Assembly (NCBI GenBank): GCA_018435605.1 | Contig: JAHDNF010000003.1 | Coordinates: forward strand, 186,001 to 250,000 | Length of the DNA: 64,000 bases | Direction: 5' to 3' | Source of the DNA: a bacterium | GTDB taxonomy: Bacteria; Auribacterota; Auribacteria; Auribacterales; Auribacteraceae | Shown: in pieces, positions 54,042 to 62,480 of the stretch | How the letters are laid out: the number at the start of each line of letters is the position of its first letter | How positions within the stretch are numbered: the stretch's first letter is position 1 | Notes under the pieces: model-generated | Databases searched by the model: none | Seen by the model: only the letters and a program-made list of their open reading frames with translations | What the model was told of the DNA's origin: nothing | Position numbers and translations under genes: made by a program

Positions 54042-55373
54042 TTATTTTTCCAGATCGAATGTTCTTTTGCAGAGCAATTTTTTTCCGCTTTTTTCCGGCG
54101 GAATTTCGTTAACCTTTTTAAAAATCACTGAACAATTGTTGTATGTAAACTTTCTCAGTATGTTTAAAACGATTTTTTCATACTCCGGATTGATATCCGT
54201 ACACGGAACATAATTGACTGTAAAATCTGTGTAACCGGTCTGAACGATCTGTTGCTCAGCGGCGTTAAGTTCTAGTGAAGCGATGTTGGTCATAAGGGCG
54301 CTGGCGCAGATGCGCGTGCCGTCTTTCGTAATGAAATCTTCTGAAATTCTTCCTATTTTAAGGCTGATTGTGTTGAAAGGAAGGCTTGATATTATTGGTG
54401 CTAATGTTTGTGAAGTATCTAACGATTCAGCCTTGTCGCCGATCTGGTAATTTATTAAAGGAAAACCGTATGAGTGCAAAGCAGTAAGGATTACTTTGTT
54501 ATTTTCGTAGATATTAATAGCCACATGATCGTCTGCGGTAGCGAAAATCCCTTGCTGTATCTCAACAGCGATACCGTAGCATTCTCTGCTCGAATACAGG
54601 TCGAATACCGGACTGTTGAATGCCTTGGCGATAAGATGTCTGCCGTCAAGTTGTTCTACCGATGTTACCACTAAGCGAATTGAAGGAAATAAGATGGAAT
54701 TGTCCAGCATGAATTTCGCGAATTCCAGTATAATGCGTGCGTTGCCGAATATTACGCCGGGGGCGAATCGGTCGATTTTTTTTGCATATCGATAAAAACT
54801 GTTTTCCTGTCGCGTTACCGTATCGATAACCATGATTCGGTTTATGATAGTGCCGGTTTTAGCGGCAATCTTTTCATGCAATTTTTTTTCCTCGTAGATA
54901 TTATTCCATAGCCATACGGATTTGTCGTATCTATCCCAGCCGGTCATATAAAAACAGCGCAAAAGCGCGGCGTTTGACATATATCTGTAATATGGCGACT
55001 TATATAGAATCGCCTGATTTCCGGTAGAGCCGCTTGAGGTGTCTTTTACAAGACGTTTGCCGAATCTGCCTGAGGTCTTTATGGTGCCCAGATGTTCACG
55101 CATGATGGATTTTGTCAGTATCGGCAATTTGCGCAGATCATCCTTGCATTTAATATCCTCAGGGGTTAGACCGCTGTTATCCATGACTGACCGATAAAAC
55201 GGGGAGCATGAATAAGCATGGTTAACCAGACGGTTGACCAATGCGTTTTGTAGGTGTTCCATCTGTGGTCTGTTCATGGACAGGTTTTTGATAAAAAAGG
55301 AATAGTAATAAGAGAGAGTTTTATCGAAGGCCAGATGGTAGATAATCTTTTGTAGAGTTTTTACCGTGTTCAC
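54042..55373 (-). CDS. PaaK/CapK-like adenylate-forming enzyme
   Basis: A 443-residue protein of the phenylacetate-CoA ligase/coenzyme F390 synthetase family. The ATP loop is DTSSGSTGNQAILYKS near 110. DLYSSRECYGIAVEI near 255 and LINYQIGDKAESLDT near 300 follow the usual order, then the C-terminal cap domain. It should activate a carboxylic acid with ATP. The length matches CapK-type proteins found in polysaccharide loci, so a capsule or lipid role is as likely as phenylacetate use. No other paa genes are here. Confidence 0.82.
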   Translation of the reverse strand: MNTVKTLQKIIYHLAFDKTLSYYYSFFIKNLSMNRPQMEHLQNALVNRLVNHAYSCSPFYRSVMDNSGLTPEDIKCKDDLRKLPILTKSIMREHLGTIKTSGRFGKRLVKDTSSGSTGNQAILYKSPYYRYMSNAALLRCFYMTGWDRYDKSVWLWNNIYEEKKLHEKIAAKTGTIINRIMVIDTVTRQENSFYRYAKKIDRFAPGVIFGNARIILEFAKFMLDNSILFPSIRLVVTSVEQLDGRHLIAKAFNSPVFDLYSSRECYGIAVEIQQGIFATADDHVAINIYENNKVILTALHSYGFPLINYQIGDKAESLDTSQTLAPIISSLPFNTISLKIGRISEDFITKDGTRICASALMTNIASLELNAAEQQIVQTGYTDFTVNYVPCTDINPEYEKIVLNILRKFTYNNCSVIFKKVNEIPPEKSGKKLLCKRTFDLEK

Positions 55374-55527
55374 AGTATATCTTTATCCATTGTTTGCGGT
55401 GAAATTGTAAAATTCCGTTGCGTCAGCAGGCGGATTCAATTAGTATGAGATAATTATGGTATAAAAGCCGTCTATCAACTGAATCGGCATTTATTGAGAC
55501 CACATGACTGGAAAAAAAGGATTGGTA

Positions 55528-56412
55528 ATGAATCGAACCGATTTTAAGACAAAGTATAACGAATATCAGACTTTAGTTCAATCATATTTGGAAGAGGCTG
55601 TGCCCTCGGCCGATGCTTATCCCGATAAAATTCATGAAGCTATTCGCTACAGCCTTTTTGCCGGCGGTAAACGATTGCGGCCTGTGGTATGTACCGCCGT
55701 TTACAATATGTTTCATGAAGATACGCCGGCAGTAATGCCGGTTGCATGTGCGTTGGAATGTATCCACACATATTCATTGATCCATGACGATTTGCCGTGT
55801 ATGGACGACGACGATTTCAGGCGCGGTATACTTACATGTCATAAAAAGTTTGGGGAGGCGATAGCTGTGCTTGCGGGAGATGCTCTGCTTACAGAGGCTT
55901 TCGCTTTGGTAGCATCGTATAAGAAAAAAGATATGACTGCCTGTCTGGTAGGTGAACTGGCTTCGGCATGCGGAAGCAGAGGATTGATAGGCGGGCAGGT
56001 TATGGATATGCTAAGCGAGAACAAACAGATCGATGCTGAAACGCTTCGGTATATTCATGAACATAAAACAGGTAAATTGATTGTAGCTTCAGTGAGGTTG
56101 GGGGCTTTATGCGCCGGAGTGAATGACAACGCTTTATCGTTGTTGACGGATTACGCCCAGATGTTGGGGTTGGCATTTCAGATCAGCGATGACATACTTG
56201 ACGTAACCGGATCGACAGAGGAGTTGGGTAAAAAGGCGGGTCAGGATCAAAAATTGCATAAAGCTACTTATCCGGCGTTATACGGCCTTGACGAATCTAA
56301 AGAAAAACTTGCCGGTGTTGTAGCGAAAGCGTGTTCCGCTTTGGAGACTTTCGGTGAGTCATCTATTTTTCTTAAACAACTGGCGGAGTTCGTAGGATAT
56401 CGCAAAAATTAA
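55528..56412 (+). CDS. Polyprenyl synthetase, farnesyl/geranylgeranyl diphosphate synthase type
   Basis: A 294-residue all-helical prenyltransferase. The two metal-binding motifs are complete: LIHDDLPCMDDDDFRRG near 80-96 and QISDDILDVTGS near 222. The first motif has the two-residue insertion of bacterial IspA/type II enzymes. The product is likely C15 or C20 prenyl diphosphate, feeding undecaprenyl phosphate used by the window's glycosyltransferases. An in-frame ATG at 55504 adds eight residues; the ATG at 55528 has AAAGGA upstream and is preferred. Confidence 0.92.
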   Translation: MNRTDFKTKYNEYQTLVQSYLEEAVPSADAYPDKIHEAIRYSLFAGGKRLRPVVCTAVYNMFHEDTPAVMPVACALECIHTYSLIHDDLPCMDDDDFRRGILTCHKKFGEAIAVLAGDALLTEAFALVASYKKKDMTACLVGELASACGSRGLIGGQVMDMLSENKQIDAETLRYIHEHKTGKLIVASVRLGALCAGVNDNALSLLTDYAQMLGLAFQISDDILDVTGSTEELGKKAGQDQKLHKATYPALYGLDESKEKLAGVVAKACSALETFGESSIFLKQLAEFVGYRKN

Positions 56413-56532
56413 ATATTTTCAAATGTTGTTGCCGTATCAATCAGGCATTATGTAACTTTTTATAAAAATTAGTGTCTTTATTTGTAAGCTGAAATTTTTT
56501 TTTAATCTTTCCGTGATATTTTTGGTGATAAA

Positions 56533-58818
56533 TTGCCCATAAATTTTCTTAGCGAACACAAATTAATCACTCTAGCTCTATGCGGTGTCCTTATGTTGAT
56601 AATCGCCGGAAGCAATCTTGGAGATTCAACCATGCCTTTGAGGCAACAGACTGATCAGCAAAAAAAAATGGAATCGTCTTCAGGTAAACCGATAGTCATA
56701 GTTCCTGACAAACAAACCTTTTTATATTATCTCAGCACTTGGACTGTTTCGGATAGATTTCCAATATTTGTCGGAATGGACGAATACGTTAAAAAATTTG
56801 CCCGTGTATACAATGACGGCGACAATCACTATGTCATAGCGGAAAGAAAAAAAATGCCTGCCATAAGCGAAACTCTTATATATAGAGTGTTGCTGTCGTC
56901 TTTTACCGCCGGCGATTTGTTCGATGCACCGGATGAGGTAACGCGCGCCGACCTGCGCGGTTATTTTAAATCGGCATCAATCGAGCCGGAAGGCATAGTG
57001 CTGACGAGCATCAATTCGCCTGAACTGCTCGGAGGAGTGGCGCTGGCATCTTACCATAAACAAGCGCTTGATTTCTACAAACCGCCGAAAGCTCCTTTGT
57101 TAGGGACATATTCTCAAGAAGACAAAGAAAGTATTAGAATTAGCTTTATGGACATGATTGATAAATGGGGTTATGAATACCGAGGACTGGGGAAGGGAAT
57201 AGATTTTATAACCATAGCGTTGAGTATGCCGTTCAAATATGATCATGGATTTTCATTGGACGATGCTATTAATCGTGAAAAGCCTGATTCGATTATACCG
57301 TATGCCTATACAGGCAGGCTGATGGATCTTGGCAAGGGATTGGCTGTTTATCAGGCTATGTGTAGCGTTTTTCTCGATACGAATTCCGCTATTTTTTTCG
57401 ATCGGTGGCCTGAAAATTGGGGCAGGTCGCTTAAACTGGGATGTTATGAACTCCGCAAAAAAATACCGGCGGTAAATGTGTTGCCTTCCGATTTCAAAAA
57501 ATGGCGGTCTGTTATCGGTGATCTGAATACTTACGATTTCGTATTTATCAACGCCGCCGGCTATCCGCATGAGTGGAGCGGCGGTACGCTCGACGATATA
57601 CCGGATACGCTACCTGTTGCAGTGAACTTTTCCCATAGTTCTTCCGCCAATGATCCGACCAATCCCAATACCATCGCGGGGCGCTGGCTTATAAACGGAG
57701 CGTTTGCCTATTACGGATCGGTCAGCGAACCGTACTCGGATTCATTTAATGTTTCGTATAATATAGTCAGGGGGTTACTTGACGGTATGCCGTTTGCGCA
57801 TGCCACAGCGGATAAAAGTAAATTGCCTGTCAACCGGGCAAAGCCGTGGAAACTTATCTTTGTCGGCGATCCTCTGTTTCGTCCGTCATTTAGGGTTAAA
57901 CCCGAGGATGAGGAATTTTTCGAGGTGATGAGCAAATCTATAGAAAATATGGAGCAGTTACGCTTTGGCAATGCGCAGAATATTTTGGAGCGATATCTAA
58001 ACGTCTCGAAATCCGAGGTTGAAACGGATTTGACATATCTTCAGGCTGAAGAATATTTAAAGAAATTGTATCAGCTGACGGTGTGTGAAAGTCTTTTTGG
58101 GGGTGAATTACAAAAAAGGTATTCTTCGGAGTTTATTATCAGTTGGATGTCGGACTATCCTACAGTAGTGCCCCTGCGAAGGCAGATGTACGATAATGAA
58201 ATTAGGGTTAAAGACATATATATGGCAAAATACGAACAATTGCAGTCATCTCTAGTTAAAAAATCCTTTCTGGAACAAATTTGGAGAGATATTCGTTATT
58301 CTTTGAGAGAACGCTTGACGTTTATCCCCAGATGGCACGTAATTCATTCTGTTCCGTCGGAGGGGTTTTCCGCGCAAGAAGCGATTGGTTCAATTATGGA
58401 TTCGGATTTCGAGCGGTTGTTTTATATCGGGGAAAAGTCGTATTCATGGAAAAAATATGTTAAAGATCAATTATCGAATTTTCTGGAGTTTAGCCCGCCG
58501 TCCAGTCATTCTGAAGGGCAGTTATGTATTGCTGTCGGTACAGTTACAGCGACAAAAGACTGCGAAGCGTTTTTGCGGATATACAGCAACTGCGCGGCGG
58601 ATTTGTATCTGAATGAAAATCAGATAATATCCTTATATACAGACGACAAACTCTACAAGCTGATATCACAACAGGTAACTTTTGAGCAAGGAACTCATAA
58701 GGTGATAGTTATATTCAGGCCGGGTAAAAAGCGTCCTGTAAAAATAGGAGTACGCATAACGGACTCTAATTATTACTCTGTGGAAGATATGCGATACGAT
58801 ACGCCTATTGAAAATTAA
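56533..58818 (+). CDS. Large exported protein with caspase/gingipain-like region
   Basis: A 761-residue protein with an N-terminal signal/anchor (LITLALCGVLMLIIAGSNLG). Residues 185-460 resemble the late part of C25/caspase-like surface proteins: FVFINAAGYPHEWSGG near 335, then WLINGAFAYYGSVSEPYSD near 390 and LIFVGDPLFRPSF near 445. The usual catalytic His/Cys pair could not be assigned with confidence. The C-terminal 90 residues look like a beta-sandwich of PA14 type (FLRIYSNCAADLYLNENQII). The start is TTG at 56533 with GGTGA before it; no ATG occurs until residue 21. It lies just before the exosortase gene set. Confidence 0.6.
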   Translation: MPINFLSEHKLITLALCGVLMLIIAGSNLGDSTMPLRQQTDQQKKMESSSGKPIVIVPDKQTFLYYLSTWTVSDRFPIFVGMDEYVKKFARVYNDGDNHYVIAERKKMPAISETLIYRVLLSSFTAGDLFDAPDEVTRADLRGYFKSASIEPEGIVLTSINSPELLGGVALASYHKQALDFYKPPKAPLLGTYSQEDKESIRISFMDMIDKWGYEYRGLGKGIDFITIALSMPFKYDHGFSLDDAINREKPDSIIPYAYTGRLMDLGKGLAVYQAMCSVFLDTNSAIFFDRWPENWGRSLKLGCYELRKKIPAVNVLPSDFKKWRSVIGDLNTYDFVFINAAGYPHEWSGGTLDDIPDTLPVAVNFSHSSSANDPTNPNTIAGRWLINGAFAYYGSVSEPYSDSFNVSYNIVRGLLDGMPFAHATADKSKLPVNRAKPWKLIFVGDPLFRPSFRVKPEDEEFFEVMSKSIENMEQLRFGNAQNILERYLNVSKSEVETDLTYLQAEEYLKKLYQLTVCESLFGGELQKRYSSEFIISWMSDYPTVVPLRRQMYDNEIRVKDIYMAKYEQLQSSLVKKSFLEQIWRDIRYSLRERLTFIPRWHVIHSVPSEGFSAQEAIGSIMDSDFERLFYIGEKSYSWKKYVKDQLSNFLEFSPPSSHSEGQLCIAVGTVTATKDCEAFLRIYSNCAADLYLNENQIISLYTDDKLYKLISQQVTFEQGTHKVIVIFRPGKKRPVKIGVRITDSNYYSVEDMRYDTPIEN

Positions 58819-58879
58819 AGTGAATTTTTTGTGTAATCGGTCGATATGAAGCAAAGGATAATATTTGTCTATGTCAGTC

Positions 58880-58895
58880 CGGTTAGAATGTTGCT
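58880..58895 (+). promoter_or_regulatory. Weak sigma-54-like site before the GT39-exosortase genes
   Basis: CGGTTAGAATGTTGCT has GG and GC at the sigma-54 distance and a perfect TTGCT, but the -24 half is poor. It lies about 115 bases before the GT39 start. Low confidence alone; noted because a better site occurs at 62200. Confidence 0.25.
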
Positions 58896-58994
58896 CGTAT
58901 GATGATTTTTCTTGCGTTGTCTGCCTAAATATAATTAAATCTACAGGAAATATTTAAAATAATGCAAACATAATAGCGTCTGGAGGAGTTCTGT

Positions 58995-60665
58995 ATGGCT
59001 GAACCGATAGAAAAAACGATACAGGATTTTGTTGTTGGTGTTGATAATTTCGGTCAGAAGATAATTCGATTTATTATCTGGATAGCTGTGGCGGTGATAT
59101 TGTTTTTCATGAGCTATTCGCTCTTGACGACGTATCCTATAAGGATAGACCAGATAGATGCGATGGATTATGTTCAGATATCCAGAAACTTCAGCCGAGG
59201 TGAAGGGTTTACTACAAAATTCATCAGACCTGTAAGTTTGCGTTTTTTCCCTTATTACGAGAAACATCCGGAAATAACCGTTCCTCCGCTGTATATTTTG
59301 TATATGAGCGGGGTGATGAAAATGCTCAAGGAAAAAACTTTCGTGGCCGGCGAGTCGGACGGCAAGCTGATTATTTTCGGGTCAGGAGTTTTTTTTATGT
59401 TGTGCATTCCGTTGTTTTTTTGGCTAGCCACCCGGTTTCTCAAAGGGTCTATGGCGCATCTTGCGCTGTTGTTTTTTGTAACCAATGGTATTGTGTTAAA
59501 GTCAAGTATTTCAGCCTTGCCGGATTTGATGCTGGTGAGCATCTTTCTTTTTTTTATGATATTGGTATCGTATTATGATGGGGAAAATGTTTTTTTGCCT
59601 GCGCTTGTCGGGGCGGTATTAGGATTGTGTTACCTGACACGATATAGCTTCGGATTGTTTTCGTTGATTCTTATGGTATATTTCTATATTCGTGCAAAAC
59701 AGTATAAATTGCTTCATGTAGTGATGTTTCTTGTGCCGTTCGTGGCTGTAATATCGCCGTGGCTCCTTCGGAATTACCGTCTTACGGGCAATCCATTTTT
59801 TACGCTGGAATTTTTTAAATACAAGATGTTTACCGATATTCTGCCGGGTAACTTGTACTGGCGTACTGTTCTTCAGCGATTGTACGACATAGGTTTTGAC
59901 CCTGTAATAGTGGCGCGGAAACTGGGCATAGGATTACGCTTAAACTACGAACAGCTTCTGGCTATTACCGGTAATCTGATGGGATCATTTTTTCTTGTAG
60001 GTCTTTTTTGCGGAGGTATCAAGTCTCGCTTTGAACGGTTTAAGTGGCTGTTGGTAATATGTTTTGTATTGCAGTTATTTCTGTCTGCGTTGTTTCGTCC
60101 CTGCGCGAATGTACTGCTTCCGTTTTTTCCTCTGATCATTCTGGTTGCCGTTGCTTTGTTCAATGAGATAATGACGCGCAAATCTGTAGATCCTTTTATA
60201 CGATTGGCGATTGTGATTCTTTTCGTTATGATCAATATATTTCCGATGTTTTGGAATTTCGTGCCTAAATTATTCAAAGAGCAGTCACACAGAGACCAGA
60301 AGCAGTATTGGGAAGAAAATATAATCGAAGTATCGGGTATTGCAAATGAAGGAACGGTTCTTATATCCGATATTCCGTGGGCAACTGCGTGGTACGGAAA
60401 TTTGATTTCAGTCTGGTTGCCATGGAGCGAAGAAGATTATGATGTAATGACGGAAATTGCGGCTCCGGTGGACGGGTGTTATTTTTCACCGCTTACGTTA
60501 CGATATCCACAGGGAGAAGACAAAATATGGTTGAAGTTGTATTCGTTCATAGTACGTTACAACCAGACTCCGGAAGATAACCGGTTCGGTTGGACATGGA
60601 CACAACGCTTTAGACAGGGTGATGCTGTTTGTCTCAACCCTGCTAAATTGCGGTCCAAGCAATAG
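58995..60665 (+). CDS. GT39/ArnT-like membrane glycosyltransferase of the exosortase locus
   Basis: A 556-residue polytopic protein with about 11 helices. The first outer loop contains IRIDQIDAMDYVQISRNFS with the acidic residues expected for the GT39 catalytic site, then RGEGFTTKFIRPVSL. ISPWLLRNYRLTGNP near 250 is the second family motif. It should use a polyprenyl-phosphate sugar in the periplasm. GGAGG precedes the ATG. It lies 31 bases before the exosortase gene, so it may glycosylate sorted proteins or the EPS they bind; this is inference. Confidence 0.83.
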   Translation: MAEPIEKTIQDFVVGVDNFGQKIIRFIIWIAVAVILFFMSYSLLTTYPIRIDQIDAMDYVQISRNFSRGEGFTTKFIRPVSLRFFPYYEKHPEITVPPLYILYMSGVMKMLKEKTFVAGESDGKLIIFGSGVFFMLCIPLFFWLATRFLKGSMAHLALLFFVTNGIVLKSSISALPDLMLVSIFLFFMILVSYYDGENVFLPALVGAVLGLCYLTRYSFGLFSLILMVYFYIRAKQYKLLHVVMFLVPFVAVISPWLLRNYRLTGNPFFTLEFFKYKMFTDILPGNLYWRTVLQRLYDIGFDPVIVARKLGIGLRLNYEQLLAITGNLMGSFFLVGLFCGGIKSRFERFKWLLVICFVLQLFLSALFRPCANVLLPFFPLIILVAVALFNEIMTRKSVDPFIRLAIVILFVMINIFPMFWNFVPKLFKEQSHRDQKQYWEENIIEVSGIANEGTVLISDIPWATAWYGNLISVWLPWSEEDYDVMTEIAAPVDGCYFSPLTLRYPQGEDKIWLKLYSFIVRYNQTPEDNRFGWTWTQRFRQGDAVCLNPAKLRSKQ

Positions 60666-60696
60666 TTTTTTTCTAAATAACGAAGGAAGTTAAAGT

Positions 60697-61563
60697 ATGA
60701 GCGCTCCCGATATTAAGTCCGAATGGAAACGATCGGATATAACGGCGTTGGTGGTTCTGTGCGCCATAGCCGGTGTGGTTTTCTATAAGCCGTTTGTATA
60801 TATGGTTGGAGAATGGATTACATATTTTCATTCGAGTTATAGCCCCGGACCGTTTGTTCCTCTGGTTTCAGGTTACATTATCTGGTTGAAACGAGATACA
60901 ATAAAAACTATTCCAAAATCATCGAGTGTGTGGGGTGTGTTTGTAGCGATTTTTGCGTTGATTATGCACCTGCTGGCGCAAAGAGGCGATTTACAGCGTG
61001 TTTCCATAACTGCTTTCATAATCCTGACCATAGGAATTGTCCTTTATATGGCAGGTAAGAAGATGGCAATGGAATTGTTGTTTCCGCTTTGTTTTCTTAT
61101 TTTTATGGTTCCTATGGAATTTTTGGATGGGATGATAGGCGTTAAGCTCAGATTGATCGCGTCGACTATGGCTGGTTTTGCGCTGGAACTTCTTGGTTTT
61201 AATATTATTCGTATCGGAACTCAGATAGAAATGGTTGGCATTTTTAAATTCGATGTGGCGGCTCCGTGTAGCGGTTTAAAATCGTTGGTATCGTTGACAG
61301 CATTGACATTTGCTTTTTCGTATTTGACTCAGAAAAAAAACTGGAAACGTATCGTCATGATTGCGTTCGCATTTCCGATAGCAATATTTGCGAATGTGTT
61401 TCGTATCATTATACTCGGACTGATTGCAACGGCTTTTGGCGGTGAAGCGGCGTTAGGTTTTTTTCACGGGTTTTCGGGATTTTTTCTTTTTACATTTGCC
61501 TTACTCGCAATGACCGGTATTGGGAGAGTGTTGTCGTGGATTGGAAAAAAACCGCAATTATAG
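60697..61563 (+). CDS. xrt: Exosortase (PEP-CTERM protein sorting transpeptidase)
   Basis: A 288-residue membrane protein with about eight helices. The three catalytic residues are in place: Cys191 in VAAPCSGLKSLVSL, Arg236 in FANVFRIIILGL and His257 in FFHGFSGFFLF. The early SYSPGPFVPLVSGYIIWL also matches. It should cut PEP-CTERM proteins at their Pro-Glu-Pro signal and join them to an envelope acceptor. Substrates in the window are the genes at 22237, 39890, 40631 and 42535. Preceded by AAGGAAG; overlaps epsI by 28 bases. The exact Xrt subclass cannot be set from sequence alone. Confidence 0.94.
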   Translation: MSAPDIKSEWKRSDITALVVLCAIAGVVFYKPFVYMVGEWITYFHSSYSPGPFVPLVSGYIIWLKRDTIKTIPKSSSVWGVFVAIFALIMHLLAQRGDLQRVSITAFIILTIGIVLYMAGKKMAMELLFPLCFLIFMVPMEFLDGMIGVKLRLIASTMAGFALELLGFNIIRIGTQIEMVGIFKFDVAAPCSGLKSLVSLTALTFAFSYLTQKKNWKRIVMIAFAFPIAIFANVFRIIILGLIATAFGGEAALGFFHGFSGFFLFTFALLAMTGIGRVLSWIGKKPQL

Positions 61564-62195
61564 GCGTAATGTTATTGGCAGGTTATCTGGTGGTTCAGAT
61601 GTTTTCAGAAGTGGAAATGCTTCAGAACGAAAAACTGAATCCTCAAACTGTGCCTGAAACGTTTGGCGGATGGCAAGGCAAAGATGTTCCAGTCGGAGAA
61701 ATAGAAAAGAAATTTTTGCCTGAAGATACGTTGTTTGTAAAACGGTTTTTCCAAAAACCTTCTCTTGGGATTGTTTATCTTGTGGTGGTGTTCACCGGCA
61801 AAGACCGTAGAAGTATACATCGTCCTGAGGTATGCTATCCTTCGCAAGGTTGGTCGATCAACGATACACGTACGGAATTACTGCCGGTTGATCATCCTAT
61901 TAAAAATCTGAATGTCACGCGCCTTGATATTGCATTCGGTAAAAAAGATTTTAGTCAGCAAGAGATCGTGTTTTATTGGTTTATGGGTAATGACAGGGTG
62001 ACCCATCTTCACTGGAAGCGAGTGTTTCTTATGGGGTTCGACCGATGTGTATACGGTAAAAACCATCAATGGTCGTTTTTTCGCGTATCTACAGCGGTGG
62101 GAACGGGTGGTGTAAAATCGGCGGAGAATGTGATACGCTCATTCGTAAGCGATTTGTTTCCGCAGATTGCGGGAAAAGAGTTTAAACAATTTTAG
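61536..62195 (+). CDS. epsI: EpsI family exosortase-associated protein (DUF3485)
   Basis: A 219-residue protein with an N-terminal membrane anchor (TAIIGVMLLAGYLVVQM). The domain motif RRSIHRPEVCYPSQGW contains His95 and Cys100, invariant in EpsI proteins. It is separate from the exosortase here, whereas in XrtA systems the two are often fused. The start is GTG at 61536 inside the end of the exosortase gene, so they are translated together. Its role is unknown but it travels with exosortases. Confidence 0.93.
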   Translation: MDWKKTAIIGVMLLAGYLVVQMFSEVEMLQNEKLNPQTVPETFGGWQGKDVPVGEIEKKFLPEDTLFVKRFFQKPSLGIVYLVVVFTGKDRRSIHRPEVCYPSQGWSINDTRTELLPVDHPIKNLNVTRLDIAFGKKDFSQQEIVFYWFMGNDRVTHLHWKRVFLMGFDRCVYGKNHQWSFFRVSTAVGTGGVKSAENVIRSFVSDLFPQIAGKEFKQF

Positions 62196-62199
62196 CGAA

Positions 62200-62215
62200 T
62201 GGCATAAATAATGCT
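62200..62215 (+). promoter_or_regulatory. Candidate sigma-54 promoter of the outer-membrane barrel gene
   Basis: TGGCATAAATAATGCT matches the -24 TGGCA and -12 TGC elements at the required distance. It starts five bases after the epsI stop. Exosortase-linked genes are known to be controlled by sigma-54 regulators (PrsK/PrsR) in several bacteria. The sequence ATGGCATA is repeated inverted as TATGCCAT at 62226-62233. Confidence 0.45.
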
Positions 62216-62252
62216 TGTAAAAAACTATGCCATAATGCGTATTGATACATAA

Positions 62253-62281
62253 AAAACAAAAACTATATATTTTTTTGTTTT
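62253..62281 (+). terminator. AT-only hairpin after epsI, weak terminator candidate
   Basis: AAAACAAAAA (62253-62262), nine bases, then its exact complement (62272-62281). Stem strength is low because it has a single G-C pair. It may attenuate or end the exosortase transcript. Confidence 0.3.
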
Positions 62282-62480
62282 GCCTTATTGATCAAGTTGT
62301 AATATAGTACAATAATTACAATTTGAATTCTCTCTGACTATTTAGCTTGTTACTTATTGTGTTTAAGCCGGAAGGTCTCTTTTCTTAATCTGTCTTTCTG
62401 TTCTGATTCTTTGTTTTAAAATTATAATTATCTCATAATACTATTTAATTTGAATAAACAATCATATCAGGAAAGGGGAT

